64,000 nucleotides of DNA from Pseudomonas sp. FP2335. GTDB taxonomy: Bacteria > Pseudomonadota > Gammaproteobacteria > Pseudomonadales > Pseudomonadaceae. The position numbers were made by a program, and so were the translations under genes. The stretch lies in contig NZ_CP117437.1 in NCBI RefSeq assembly GCF_030687535.1, positions 3,989,501-4,053,500 on the forward strand. The letters are read 5' to 3'. Under the pieces are notes generated by a model, which saw nothing but the letters and a program-made list of their open reading frames with translations, ran no database searches and had not been told where the DNA came from. Shown piece by piece: positions 28,805-38,964 of this stretch; within the stretch, counting starts at the first letter, position 1; each line of letters opens with the position of its first letter.

Positions 28805-29017
28805 ATGTCTAATCGCCAAACCGGCACCGTTAAATGGTTCAACGATGAAAAAGGCTTCGGCTTCATCACTCCTCAAGGTGGCGGTGACGACCTGTTCGTA
28901 CACTTCAAAGCTATCGAAAGCGACGGTTTCAAAAGCCTGAAAGAAGGCCAAACCGTTTCCTTCGTGGCTGAGAAAGGCCAAAAGGGTATGCAAGCTGCAC
29001 AGGTTCGCGGCGAGTAA
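28805..29017 (+). CDS. capB: Cold-shock protein, CspA/CapB family
   Basis: A 70-residue single OB-fold RNA chaperone. The RNP1 motif KGFGFITP and RNP2 motif DLFVHFKAI are intact, and [13 protein letters not shown] opens the domain. GGAG precedes the ATG by eight bases. It has a monocistronic layout with a strong terminator right after it and a leader of roughly 80-100 bases, which in such genes controls cold induction. Confidence 0.93.
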   Translation: MSNRQTGTVKWFNDEKGFGFITPQGGGDDLFVHFKAIESDGFKSLKEGQTVSFVAEKGQKGMQAAQVRGE

Positions 29018-29031
29018 TTCTCCGCTGAGCT

Positions 29032-29063
29032 AAAAAAACCCCGTCCATGTGACGGGGTTTTTT
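29032..29063 (+). terminator. Terminator after the cold-shock gene
   Basis: The stem ACCCCGTC/GACGGGGT with a four-base-class loop is flanked by A7 and T6 runs, so it can work from both sides; the next gene on the minus strand ends 28 bases away. Confidence 0.9.
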
Positions 29064-29090
29064 ATGAGCGCTGCAAAAAGCTGGAAGCAA

Positions 29091-29411
29091 TCAGCCACAA
29101 TTGACGCGCGTGATCACCAGGTTGTCATCGGTGTTCAGGTTCAGGCGGTCGGAGCGGTATTCCAGGGTGATCATGTCATTGGGCTTGAGAATCCGGGCGT
29201 TCTGCGCACCAGCGCGGGCACGGGCCTGCTCCAGCAACTGGGGAGACGCTTTCTGGCCGATCGCGAACTCGGCGGCCTTCGACTCACAGCGGCTATGACC
29301 TGCATCGGTCACGGCGGCGTCTTTGGCTGGCTCAGAGGCACCCGGGGTGCTGCAACCCGCCAATGCGAGTGCTGCCAACAAAGTACCGAATGATGCGAGC
29401 TTCCAAGGCAT
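29091..29411 (-). CDS. Lipoprotein, I78 family peptidase-inhibitor-like
   Basis: A 106-residue lipoprotein with lipobox LAGC after the leader MPWKLASFGTLLAALALAGC. The C-terminal half (RILKPNDMITLEYRSDRLNL ending VITRVNCG) fits the I78 peptidase inhibitor family, with its single C-terminal cysteine pairing with the cysteine in SRCESKAAE. Such proteins may guard the envelope against proteases. It stands alone. Confidence 0.75.
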   Translation of the reverse strand: MPWKLASFGTLLAALALAGCSTPGASEPAKDAAVTDAGHSRCESKAAEFAIGQKASPQLLEQARARAGAQNARILKPNDMITLEYRSDRLNLNTDDNLVITRVNCG

Positions 29412-29555
29412 GAAGCCTCCTATGTAAAAAAATGGACAGAGATCGTGCGACAGCTGTGAGGCGGATTGGTTTCAAGACGTAAACCGCCGGTGGGCAAGTC
29501 TGCCTGACTCTCAAGCGGTATTCGCCAGGTCAATCGTCACCAAATATGAACGCAG

Positions 29556-29864
29556 TCAGTATATGTCGATGTAGTCAAACGGCGGCTTCGGCCAATTCTG
29601 CTTGAGGGCGTTGAAAATCTGCGTGACCCAGACCTCGTCGCTGGCCGCCACGTTGCCGACATATCCGGACCCCTTGGCCCAGGTCTCCAGGCGAAACAAC
29701 AGACCATCAATCTCCACACCACCTACGGCCCTGCCGGAGGAGATGTAGGCAATACCGGCCTTGGTCACCCGCAACTGCGTGTGCTCGTCGTCACTGGCAC
29801 TCGCAATCAACTGGCGCACAGCGGCCAGTGTCAGGTTCTCGGGGTTGTTCAAATCGATCTGCAC
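29556..29864 (-). CDS. Conserved protein, function unknown
   Basis: A 102-residue soluble protein (MQIDLNNPENLTLAAVRQLI, YISSGRAVGGVEIDGLLFRL, ending WPKPPFDYIDIY). It has no signal peptide or cysteines. The composition and the acidic-aromatic C-terminus are protein-like and not a shadow. I do not recognise a family. Confidence 0.6.
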   Translation of the reverse strand: MQIDLNNPENLTLAAVRQLIASASDDEHTQLRVTKAGIAYISSGRAVGGVEIDGLLFRLETWAKGSGYVGNVAASDEVWVTQIFNALKQNWPKPPFDYIDIY

Positions 29865-30019
29865 GCGGTGTTCCCCGGCAATTAAACAGGAGAGCAGTGT
29901 CGCACAGCGCTTGCCTCATGCCTAAGTAGCAGTGCCAAACGCGGCGCAAAATGCTTAACTGCCCGCGTAAAAGCCGCGTTCCAGCGCGCCGCCCCGCACT
30001 TCAGCCCCGTGAGATTTCC

Positions 30020-30232
30020 ATGACCACCGTAACGCTCCAAGCCGACATCAAAGCCAAGTGGCCCCTGGGACAGAGCTCCTATAGCCCCGGAAGCCCGGAA
30101 GAATTGGCAATCATCGGCATCGACCTGTTGGTCAAGGAGCTGGGCACCCAGGCGGCGCAGGCGTTCATCGGCCAGGTATTCGAAAAATACCCAGCCGATC
30201 ACAAGGGGGCACACGACCCCGAGCGCGAGTAA
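30020..30232 (+). CDS. Small conserved protein, function unknown
   Basis: A 70-residue soluble protein (MTTVTLQADIKAKWPLGQSS; GIDLLVKELGTQAAQAFIGQ). It looks well folded and helical. GTGAGA precedes the ATG. It converges with the nucleoside hydrolase gene, 18 bases apart. No function can be assigned. Confidence 0.6.
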   Translation: MTTVTLQADIKAKWPLGQSSYSPGSPEELAIIGIDLLVKELGTQAAQAFIGQVFEKYPADHKGAHDPERE

Positions 30233-30250
30233 GCAACACCGCCGAAAGCG

Positions 30251-31279
30251 TTATTTCAGGCGCGCCAGGCGCTCGGTCAGCAGATCAAAGAAGCCCTGGG
30301 CATCACCGTTTTCAACCCAGAACACATTCTTTTCCTGCTTCAGGCCATCGTACCAATCGACGATGGTCTGGCCGAAAGTCGGGCCTTCGCGGCTGTCCAC
30401 CACCATGTTGGCCTGACGACCACTGAACAACGAAGGCTTGAGCAGATAGGCAATGACCGTGGCGTCATGCACCGGGCCACCCGGGATGCCGTAATGCTCC
30501 ATGTCACCTTTGACGTACTCGTTGAGAATATTGCTGACGACCTTGCTGGCATTGCTGTTCAGGTCGGCAATCTTCTTCAGGCGCGCTTCACTGGTAAGCA
30601 CCTTGTGGGTCACGTCCAGCGGCAGGTAGGTCAACTTCACGCCACTTTTGAGCACAATCTCCGCTGCTGCCGGGTCGGCAAACAGGTTGAATTCGGCCAC
30701 CGGCGTGATATTGCCGCCGTTGAAGTGCGCGCCGCCCATCACCACCACTTCCTTGATGCCCTGGGTGATTTCCGGGGCCTGGGTCAGTGCTAGTGCCAGG
30801 TTGGTCTGCGGGCCGAGCATGGCGATGGTGATGCTGTGGGGCTTGGCGGTGCTCAGGGTCTTGATCAGGTAATCAACGGCGTTGCCTTCAGCCAGGCCTT
30901 TTTTCGGCTCGTGCACGGTGACCCCGGAGATACCTTCCTTGCCATGGATGTTCTCGGCATAGATCGGCGTGCGCAGCAGCGGCTTCGGCGCACCGGCATA
31001 GACCGGAACGTCCTCGCGCCCTGCCCACTCGCGGGCCAGGCGCGCATTGCGTGAGGTCTTGTCCAGGCGCACGTTGCCGGCGACGGTGGTCAGCGCACGG
31101 ATCTGCAATTCCTCCGGGGAAGCCAATGCGAACAGCAAGGCCACCACATCGTCGGCGCCGGGATCGGTATCAATGATCAGATCGATCTTTTCCGCCGCTT
31201 GGGCGCTTGCTGCAGTGAGTGCGGACAAGAGCAGAACACTCCGAAACAGATTTCTCAGGGTTGGAAGACCACGTTGCAT
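30251..31279 (-). CDS. Exported inosine-uridine type nucleoside hydrolase
   Basis: A 342-residue enzyme that cleaves ribonucleosides to base and ribose. The calcium-binding family motif IDTDPGADDVVALLFAL starts shortly after a signal peptide (NLFRSVLLLSALTAASAQAA). The family's AMLGPQTNLALAL and the HDATVIAYLL region are also present. ATG at 31279 follows AGGAG. It is the last gene of the ribose operon, so released ribose would be taken in by RbsABC. The exported location is inferred from the leader and is uncommon for this family, which is mostly cytoplasmic. Confidence 0.88.
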   Translation of the reverse strand: MQRGLPTLRNLFRSVLLLSALTAASAQAAEKIDLIIDTDPGADDVVALLFALASPEELQIRALTTVAGNVRLDKTSRNARLAREWAGREDVPVYAGAPKPLLRTPIYAENIHGKEGISGVTVHEPKKGLAEGNAVDYLIKTLSTAKPHSITIAMLGPQTNLALALTQAPEITQGIKEVVVMGGAHFNGGNITPVAEFNLFADPAAAEIVLKSGVKLTYLPLDVTHKVLTSEARLKKIADLNSNASKVVSNILNEYVKGDMEHYGIPGGPVHDATVIAYLLKPSLFSGRQANMVVDSREGPTFGQTIVDWYDGLKQEKNVFWVENGDAQGFFDLLTERLARLK

Positions 31280-31305
31280 AAAACACTCCTTGTTGTTGGG
31301 ACACG

Positions 31306-31710
31306 CTAGAACGTTACGCCGGACACCAGCGCGATATTGCAATACGGCTGGCACTCGCCGGTACGCACCACGGCACGCGCCTGACGGCTGAGCTGCTTGA
31401 ACGCTTCATGGCTGAGCAGACGCCGCTCACCGAGCGCCGCCTGCCCATTGAGCGTATTGAGATCCGCCAGCGCCGGCGGTTGCTTGAGCAGGATTTCTTG
31501 CGCCAACACATGACTTTCCACCTGCATTTCACTGAGCACCACACGCAACGTGCTGATGAAATCAGGAATGCCCTGGGTCAACGCGAGGTCGATCAACTCG
31601 ACACCCGGCGGCACGGGCAACCCCGCATCACCGATGACCAGAATGTCGCCATGGCCCAGGGAGGCGATCACGCGCGACAAGGCGATATTAAGCAGTGGCG
31701 TCTTTTTCAT
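31306..31710 (-). CDS. rbsD: D-ribose pyranase
   Basis: A 134-residue enzyme that interconverts the pyranose and furanose forms of ribose so that RbsK can act. Family residues are the catalytic histidine in [19 protein letters not shown] and the C-terminal [14 protein letters not shown]. Its ATG overlaps the rbsK stop by four bases. It stands between rbsK and the nucleoside hydrolase. Confidence 0.95.
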   Translation of the reverse strand: MKKTPLLNIALSRVIASLGHGDILVIGDAGLPVPPGVELIDLALTQGIPDFISTLRVVLSEMQVESHVLAQEILLKQPPALADLNTLNGQAALGERRLLSHEAFKQLSRQARAVVRTGECQPYCNIALVSGVTF

Positions 31711-32624
31711 GAGGGTACAAAACCTTGTACGTCGCGCAGCGTGGGAATGGAGGGTTGCGCACCGGCACGGGTCACCGACAGCGCGGCGGCAACCTGGCCG
31801 AAACGGATGGCTTGGGCTTCGCTTTTGCCATTGGCCAGCGCGGCGGCAAAACCACCGACAAAGGTATCGCCGGCCGCCGTGGTATCCACCGCCCTGACCT
31901 TAGGCGCGAGCAAATGCTCAAACCCCTGGCCGTCGGCGAACAACGCACCTTGGGCACCCAGAGTGATGATGACTTTACCGGCACCCGCCTTGATCAAATG
32001 CGTAGCGGCCAGCTTGGCACTGTCGAGGGAGTCGACCGTCACGCCGCTCAACGCCGTGGCTTCGCTTTCATTCGGGATCAGGTAATCGATCGAGGCGTAC
32101 CATTCGGCAGGCAGCGGGCCGCTGGCCGGCGCCGGGTTGAGGATCACGGTCTTGCCCAGCTCACGGCCACGCTGCAGGGCACGCCCGATCGTGTCCATCG
32201 GCACCTCCAGCTGGCAGACGATCACGTCGGCCGCCTGCAGCACAGCGTCAAACGCCTGCAATGAGTCGGGTGTCAGCGCGCCGTTGCTGCCGGCGACGAT
32301 CACGATGGCGTTCTGGCTGCTGTCATCCACCACGATCAACGCCACGCCGCTGGAGCCTTCCACGGTACTGACGGCCTGGCAATCGATGCCTTCGACCAGC
32401 AACGCATCACGCAACTCGCTGCCGTAGGCATCGCTGCCGACACAACCAACCATCGCCACCTGCGCGCCCAGCCGCGCCGACGCCACTGCCTGGTTGGCGC
32501 CCTTGCCGCCGGGCACTGTGGAGAATGTCTGGCCGATCAAGGTTTCACCGGCACGGGGCAGCCGGCTGGCCCGGGTGACCAAGTCCATGTTCAAGCTGCC
32601 TATTACCACTACGTTTGCGGACAT
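31707..32624 (-). CDS. rbsK: Ribokinase
   Basis: A 305-residue PfkB-family kinase making ribose 5-phosphate. The first signature is [17 protein letters not shown] and the second is [20 protein letters not shown] with the catalytic aspartate in the TAAGD loop. It overlaps rbsD and lies 23 bases after rbsR. Confidence 0.96.
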   Translation of the reverse strand: MSANVVVIGSLNMDLVTRASRLPRAGETLIGQTFSTVPGGKGANQAVASARLGAQVAMVGCVGSDAYGSELRDALLVEGIDCQAVSTVEGSSGVALIVVDDSSQNAIVIVAGSNGALTPDSLQAFDAVLQAADVIVCQLEVPMDTIGRALQRGRELGKTVILNPAPASGPLPAEWYASIDYLIPNESEATALSGVTVDSLDSAKLAATHLIKAGAGKVIITLGAQGALFADGQGFEHLLAPKVRAVDTTAAGDTFVGGFAAALANGKSEAQAIRFGQVAAALSVTRAGAQPSIPTLRDVQGFVPS

Positions 32625-32647
32625 ACATCAGTACTCATCAATTCGGT

Positions 32648-33670
32648 TCAGCGGTATTGGGCAAACACACCGGCGACGGGCGCCGTGGACTCGCGCAACA
32701 CAATGCTCGGCGTCACGATGCGTTGATCGATCGGCAGTTGGGGTGTTGCAATTCGTCGCAATAAAAGCTCGGCCGCCGTCTCGCCCAGTTGCACGATCGA
32801 CTGCCCGACCGTGGTCAGCGCCGGGTACACGTAGCGGCCCATTTGAATGTCATCGAAACCGATCACCGACAGCTCGCCCGGCACACGGATATTACGCTCG
32901 GCAGCTGCACGCAACACGCCGAAACCGATCATATCGTTGCTGGCAAAAATCGCGCTGGGCGGGTTTTGCGCCAGCAATTGCACGGCAGCGGCATAACCAC
33001 CGGTGCTGGTGAAATCACTTTCCTGGGTACGGTCGGGCGCCACGTCCACGCCTGCCTCACGCAACGCGCGGTGGTAGCCTGCCAGGCGCATCTGCGCGAC
33101 GCGGGTGTGCGCAGGGCCGCCGATGCAGGCGATGTCCCGATGACCCAACTCAAGCAGGTGCCGAGTCGCCAGGTAAGCGCCCTGCTCGTGATCGATGCGC
33201 ACCAGATCGACATCAATGCCGTCCAGCGCCCGGTCGACAATCACCATAGGCGTGCGTACTGCGCTCAAGCCAGCGGCCAGGCCGCTGTCGTCGCCGCCCA
33301 CCGACGTCACGATCAGGCCGTCGATGCGCTTTTCCAGCAACACCCGTAAATAGTTACGCTGTTTTTCCGCGTTGTCGTCGGAATTGCACAGGATCACGCA
33401 ATAGCCGTTACGCTCGCAGTAATCCTCGATGCCCCTGGCCAACTCCGCGAAATACGGGTTGAGACTGTTGGGCACCAGCAGGCCGATGGTGGCAGTGGTC
33501 TTGGCCTTGAGCGAACGCGCAACGGCGCTAGGCACGTAGTCGAGTTGCTTGATCGCCGCTTCCACCTTGATGCGCACCGGCTCACTGACCGGGCGCGTCT
33601 TGTTCACCACATGGGACACCGTGGTGTAGGAAATACCTGCAAGCGCGGCCACATCCTTGATCGTTGCCAT
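32648..33670 (-). CDS. rbsR: Ribose operon repressor, LacI family
   Basis: A 340-residue regulator. Headpiece MATIKDVAALAGISYTTVSH and hinge YVPSAVARSLKAK are followed by a ribose-binding-like domain (IGLLVPNSLNPYFAELARGI). It is encoded inside the operon it should control, between rbsC and rbsK. The palindrome GCAAACGTTTGC upstream of rbsB is its likely operator. Confidence 0.93.
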   Translation of the reverse strand: MATIKDVAALAGISYTTVSHVVNKTRPVSEPVRIKVEAAIKQLDYVPSAVARSLKAKTTATIGLLVPNSLNPYFAELARGIEDYCERNGYCVILCNSDDNAEKQRNYLRVLLEKRIDGLIVTSVGGDDSGLAAGLSAVRTPMVIVDRALDGIDVDLVRIDHEQGAYLATRHLLELGHRDIACIGGPAHTRVAQMRLAGYHRALREAGVDVAPDRTQESDFTSTGGYAAAVQLLAQNPPSAIFASNDMIGFGVLRAAAERNIRVPGELSVIGFDDIQMGRYVYPALTTVGQSIVQLGETAAELLLRRIATPQLPIDQRIVTPSIVLRESTAPVAGVFAQYR

Positions 33671-33673
33671 GGG

Positions 33674-34651
33674 TCAGCCCCGCCGACTGGCGCGCTGGCT
33701 GCGGTAGGTATCCAGGACCACCGCAATCACGATCACGGCACCGGTGATGATGCGCTTGGTCGGCTCCGTAGCACCGATCTGCGCCAAACCGGCGGCCAGT
33801 ACCGAAATAATCAACACACCAAAAAAGGTACTGATTACCGAACCGCGACCGCCCATCAGGCTGGTGCCACCGATAACCACCGCCGCAATCACTTGCAGTT
33901 CAAGGCCAGAACCAGCATTCGGGTCCGCCGCTTCCAGACGCGATATCTGGAACAGCGCCGCCACACCGGCCAACAGGCCCATGAGGCTGAACACCAGGAT
34001 TTTGTAGGGCTTGGGATTGATCCCGGCCAGGCGCACCGCTTCTTCGTTGGTGCCGATACCGATCAGGTAACGACCAAACACCGTACGGGTCAACACCAGT
34101 TGGGCGACGATGATTACCAGCAGCGCAATGATGAACGACGGTGAAATGCCAAAGGCCACTGGGTTGGACAGCCAGGCAAACGAGTCGCCGATGTAGGCGG
34201 TACGCGAACCGGTCATTTGGTACGCCACGCCACGGGCCATTTCCAGCACGCCAAGGGACACGATAAACGACGGAATACGCCAGGCCACGGTGATCGAACC
34301 GGTGATGGTGCCCGCCAGTGCGGCGCAGCCCATACCGAGTATGGCGGCGGGGAAGACGCTCCAGCCCCAGCCAAGGATCGCCACGCTGACCGCCGACGCC
34401 GCCAATGCCAACACCGAGCCCACCGACAAATCGATGCCGCCGATGATCAGGATGAAAGTCATGCCGACTGCCAGCACCATGAGGTCCGGGATCTGGTTGG
34501 CCAGGGTACTGAAGGTGTCGTAGGACAGGAAGTGATCGCTGAGTACCGAGAACAGCGCAATCATTGCCAGCAACGCGCCAGCCAGCCCCAGGTAAGTACC
34601 CAGGCCGTAGAAGTTGCCGCCGGTTTTGCCCGGGGAAATTGTGGTTTTCAT
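33674..34651 (-). CDS. rbsC: Ribose ABC transporter permease
   Basis: A 325-residue membrane protein with about eight to ten hydrophobic segments. Family stretches include ILIIGGIDLSVGSVLALAAS and VIGGTSLMGGRGSVISTFFG, the latter being the ATPase contact region. The ATG overlaps the rbsA stop by four bases. Confidence 0.95.
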   Translation of the reverse strand: MKTTISPGKTGGNFYGLGTYLGLAGALLAMIALFSVLSDHFLSYDTFSTLANQIPDLMVLAVGMTFILIIGGIDLSVGSVLALAASAVSVAILGWGWSVFPAAILGMGCAALAGTITGSITVAWRIPSFIVSLGVLEMARGVAYQMTGSRTAYIGDSFAWLSNPVAFGISPSFIIALLVIIVAQLVLTRTVFGRYLIGIGTNEEAVRLAGINPKPYKILVFSLMGLLAGVAALFQISRLEAADPNAGSGLELQVIAAVVIGGTSLMGGRGSVISTFFGVLIISVLAAGLAQIGATEPTKRIITGAVIVIAVVLDTYRSQRASRRG

Positions 34652-36201
34652 GGGGTATCCCTAAGCGCTGCGTCGTTCAGCAGCGCGTCACGTTTCTGAT
34701 AGCCGGCAAAGGCGGCGGCAAGCAATTCGTCCTGGGTCCAGCTGTCGCGCTCGAAGGTCTCGATCAAGCGCCCGGCGGACAACACCCCGATGCGATCGCA
34801 GATCAGCATGAGTTCGCGCAGGTCGCTGGACACCACCACCAGCGCTTTGCCTTGGCGCGTCAGTTCACCAAGCAAGGCATAAATGTCGAATTTGGCACCT
34901 ACGTCGATGCCACGGGTCGGCTCATCGAACAGCATCACCGAGCAGTCGCGCTCCAGCCAGCGGCCAATCACCACCTTCTGCTGGTTACCGCCGGACAGTT
35001 CAGAGACCAACTGCGCCGGACTGGAACTGCGGATGCGCATGGCATCGATCTGGCGCTTGGCCAAGGCCGTTTCGTTGCGGCTGTTGACCACCCCACCGCC
35101 GGAAATTTCCGGCATGTTGCCCAAGGCTATGTTGGCGCTGATGGACTGGGTCAGCAGCAGGCCTTCACCCTTGCGGTCCTCGGTGATCAGCGCAATGCCA
35201 TGGTCCACTGCGTCCACCGGCGAACGAATGCTCACTACCCGGGCTGGCGAGCCGAGCGCCACGGTGCCGCTGTCGGCCAGGTCGGCACCGAAGATGAGGC
35301 GCAACAGCTCGGTACGACCGGCGCCGATCAGGCCGGAGATGCCGTAGATCTCGCCTGCGCGCACTTCAAAGGACACGTCGCGAACCTTGTCCGAGCGAGT
35401 CAGGCCTTTTACCGTCAGGGCCGGATCGCCGATGGTGCGCGGGCCCAGGTCGATGTGCTCGCCCAGCTCGCGACCGACCATCAAGGTCACCAATTGCTCG
35501 CTGTTGTAGTTGGCCATTGGCTCGACGCACACCAGCTTGCCGTCACGCAGCACCGCAATGCGCTGGGCGACACGGGCGAGCTCTTCCAGCCGATGCGAAA
35601 TATAAATGATCGCCACGCCCCGAGCCTGCAGGCGGGTGATTTGCTCGAACAGCATCTCGACTTCACGGGCGGTCAGCATGGCCGTCGGTTCATCGAGGAT
35701 CAGCACGTGGCAGTCGCCGATGAGGTTGCGCGCGATCTCGACCATTTGTTGATGGCCGATACCCAGGCTGCCGACCAGGGTGTCCGGGTCGATCGCGTCC
35801 AGGCCGACCTGGGCCATGGCCTCAATCGCGGCCTTGCGCAGTTGCTTGCGGCTGATCCAGCCACAGTGGCTGGGCAGGTTATCCAGAAACAGGTTTTCGG
35901 CGACGGTCAGCGTCGGCAGCAGGTTGAGTTCCTGCATGACCATGCGCACCCCCAGCCCTTCAGCCTGGGTACGACTGCCCGGACGGTAGTCCTGACCATT
36001 GAATTGCATATGCCCGGTGGTCGGCGTGACCAACCCGCCGATAATCTTCGACAAGGTGCTTTTGCCTGCGCCGTTTTCTCCGGTCAGCGCCAGTACTTCT
36101 CCGCGATTGAGCGTCAGGGTGATGTCGGACAGAACCGGCTGGGCATAGGTCTTACCGATACCGCTGACCGAGAGGACAGCGTTCGGGGCGGAAGATGACA
36201 T
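34648..36201 (-). CDS. rbsA: Ribose ABC transporter ATPase, tandem domains
   Basis: A 517-residue protein with two ABC domains, as in all sugar importers of this class. Domain 1 has Walker A GENGAGKSTLSK and Walker B HVLILDEPTAML. Domain 2 has the degenerate Walker A GLIGAGRTELLR, signature LSGGNQQKVVIGRWL and Walker B VMLFDEPTRGIDVG. It overlaps rbsC and lies 57 bases after rbsB. Confidence 0.96.
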   Translation of the reverse strand: MSSSAPNAVLSVSGIGKTYAQPVLSDITLTLNRGEVLALTGENGAGKSTLSKIIGGLVTPTTGHMQFNGQDYRPGSRTQAEGLGVRMVMQELNLLPTLTVAENLFLDNLPSHCGWISRKQLRKAAIEAMAQVGLDAIDPDTLVGSLGIGHQQMVEIARNLIGDCHVLILDEPTAMLTAREVEMLFEQITRLQARGVAIIYISHRLEELARVAQRIAVLRDGKLVCVEPMANYNSEQLVTLMVGRELGEHIDLGPRTIGDPALTVKGLTRSDKVRDVSFEVRAGEIYGISGLIGAGRTELLRLIFGADLADSGTVALGSPARVVSIRSPVDAVDHGIALITEDRKGEGLLLTQSISANIALGNMPEISGGGVVNSRNETALAKRQIDAMRIRSSSPAQLVSELSGGNQQKVVIGRWLERDCSVMLFDEPTRGIDVGAKFDIYALLGELTRQGKALVVVSSDLRELMLICDRIGVLSAGRLIETFERDSWTQDELLAAAFAGYQKRDALLNDAALRDTP

Positions 36202-36258
36202 AGGAAAATCTCCAGGCGCCCGTCCAGGACGAACGGGCGCTGTTGGGTGCTGCCAGGA

Positions 36259-37218
36259 TTACTGCTTGATGACGAGTTCGACCGGGGTTTCGATCACGCC
36301 GTCTTTGGCATCGACCTTTTCACCCTTGACCAGCTTGAGTGCGTTCTGGATGCCGAACACGGCTTGCTGGGCAGCAGCCTGGTCGGCGGTCGCCAGGACG
36401 CGGCCGTCTTGCAGCATCGGCTTGATGGCTTCGATGTTGTCGTAGCCTACGACCAGTACTTTGCCAGCCTTGCCGGCTGCGCGAACAGCGGAGACCGCGC
36501 CCAGGGCCATGTTGTCGTTACCGGCCAACAAGGCCTTGAGGTCTGGCGTTTCGCTGAGCATCGCGGCGGCGATCTTGTTGCCCTGATCGATTTCCCAGTT
36601 ACCGGATTGGGTAGAAACGATCTTCATGCCGGCCGCGTCCATCGCATCCTTGAAGCCCGCGGTGCGCTGCTGGGCGTTGGTGGTGGTCGGCACACCTTCA
36701 ATGATGCCGACCTTGTCACCCGCTGCCAGATGCTTGGCCAGGTAGTCCCCCACCAGCTTGGAGCCTTTGCGGTTGTCGGGGCCTACAAACGGGATGTCGA
36801 GGTGCTTGCTTTTGAGCACGTCCGGATCAAGGCGGTTATCGATATTGACGACCTTGATACCGGCATCCGAGGCTTTCTTCAGCACAGTGACCAGTGCCTT
36901 GGAGTCGGCAGGGGCGATCACGATCGCATTCACCTTGGCGAGGATCATCTGGTTGACGATATCGATCTGCGCGCTGGTATCGGTTTCGTTCTTGATCCCG
37001 TTGGTGATCATGTCGAAATCGGCGGCGTGTTCTTTCTGATATGTCTTGGCACCGTCTTGCATGGTGACAAAGAATTCGTTGGCGAGTGATTTCATGACCA
37101 GGCCGACCTTGGGTTTGGCGGCGGCGTCATCGGCAAATGCAGAGGAAAGAGGTAAGGCGGCGGATGCGGCAGCCAGCACAGCGACAGCAAGAAGACGTCC
37201 AGCGAATGGCAGCTTCAT
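36259..37218 (-). CDS. rbsB: D-ribose periplasmic binding protein
   Basis: A 319-residue exported protein; signal peptide MKLPFAGRLLAVAVLAAASA, cleaved near AFA-DDA. The fold of sugar-binding proteins is visible (VGLVMKSLANEFFVTMQDGA; AIVIAPADSKALV; ALLAGNDNMALGAVSAVRAA). It is the first gene of the operon rbsBACRKD plus nucleoside hydrolase. The long intergenic region before it carries a LacI-type operator. Confidence 0.95.
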   Translation of the reverse strand: MKLPFAGRLLAVAVLAAASAALPLSSAFADDAAAKPKVGLVMKSLANEFFVTMQDGAKTYQKEHAADFDMITNGIKNETDTSAQIDIVNQMILAKVNAIVIAPADSKALVTVLKKASDAGIKVVNIDNRLDPDVLKSKHLDIPFVGPDNRKGSKLVGDYLAKHLAAGDKVGIIEGVPTTTNAQQRTAGFKDAMDAAGMKIVSTQSGNWEIDQGNKIAAAMLSETPDLKALLAGNDNMALGAVSAVRAAGKAGKVLVVGYDNIEAIKPMLQDGRVLATADQAAAQQAVFGIQNALKLVKGEKVDAKDGVIETPVELVIKQ

Positions 37219-37271
37219 GGGTTCACTCCGATCTTATGATTATTGTGAGCAACGCCTGCATGGAAACATCT

Positions 37272-37285
37272 CGCAAACGTTTGCG
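37272..37285. promoter_or_regulatory. RbsR operator candidate
   Basis: A perfect 14-base palindrome CGCAAACGTTTGCG, 54 bases upstream of rbsB. It matches the central AAACGTTT core known from RbsR sites in enterobacteria. Confidence 0.8.
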
Positions 37286-37469
37286 TTATTGAAACTATGA
37301 GAACCTTGTCGAGATTTGTCAACGGTATCCCGCAGCCTTTCATCCTGGCCCTCTGCCCCCCCCCCACCTTCACGCCACGTCCTTAAACATCGCCAGCGCT
37401 CGGTCGTTCTCTAAAACGACAGGCCTTTGGGCTGAAGTCATACACGCCCAAGGAAGATCCGATCATTTT

Positions 37470-37515
37470 TTCGGACAACCGAACGCGATAACGTCCAGCT
37501 GTTCGGAAAGCCGGA
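37470..37515 (+). promoter_or_regulatory. Two AauR-type boxes upstream of ansB
   Basis: TTCGGACAACCGAA at 37470-37483 is a perfect match to the published AauR motif TTCGG-N4-CCGAA. TTCGGAAAGCCGGA at 37502-37515 differs at one base. The centres are 32 bases apart, about three helical turns, roughly 90-130 bases upstream of the sigma-54-like promoter. The rest of the 37286-37469 gap shows only a C10 run near 37355 and no gene. Confidence 0.7.
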
Positions 37516-37600
37516 CAGCAGATCGTCCGAGTCGCTTAAAAATTCAAACCAAACCCTTAAAAATCAACGCTTTATTTTATGAACACAAACTTGTCCAGGC

Positions 37601-37616
37601 TGGTACAGATCCTGCT
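37601..37616 (+). promoter_or_regulatory. Sigma-54-like promoter of ansB
   Basis: TGGTAC-N5-CTGCT resembles the -24/-12 consensus TGGCAC-N5-TTGCW with the essential GG and GC ten bases apart. It stands about 88 bases before the ansB ATG. Its pairing with AauR boxes upstream strengthens the call. Confidence 0.6.
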
Positions 37617-37665
37617 GTTCCCCTGAACCTCGCGGCGTTCAGAACCGCCCGAGCGCTCTAGATGA

Positions 37666-38793
<1,128 letters not shown>

Positions 38794-38809
38794 TTCCTGG
38801 TGATTGACC

Positions 38810-38835
38810 GGCAGGGGTGGTTTACCGCCCCTGCC
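38810..38835 (+). terminator. Hairpin after ansB
   Basis: Arms GGCAGGGG/CCCCTGCC with a ten-base loop that can pair further, 17 bases after the ansB stop. No T run follows, so termination may be partial. Confidence 0.5.
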
Positions 38836-38930
38836 TCCCCCCGCAATGACCCCTGCGCCAAACCACCTTTATCGACGTCAATCAGGCTTCCTGAGTTTTA
38901 AGCAGTTGCGAAATTGCGCACAGTTAAATA

Positions 38931-38946
38931 CTGTACGCACGTACAG
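38931..38946. promoter_or_regulatory. LexA (SOS) box
   Basis: CTGTACGCACGTACAG matches the gammaproteobacterial CTG-N10-CAG SOS box, with fully palindromic arms, preceded by TA. It lies 19 bases before the GTG of the DUF1654 gene and could repress both that gene and endA. Confidence 0.7.
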
Positions 38947-38964
38947 CTTATCAAGGAATCTTCC

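Noticed and set aside
34564..36198. A 544-codon open frame antisense to rbsA
   Set aside because: rbsA has both ABC motif sets; the opposite frame has none.
37354..37364. A run of about ten C in the rbsB-ansB gap as a phase-variable tract
   Set aside because: It lies far from both promoters and outside coding sequence, so a switching role is not supported.
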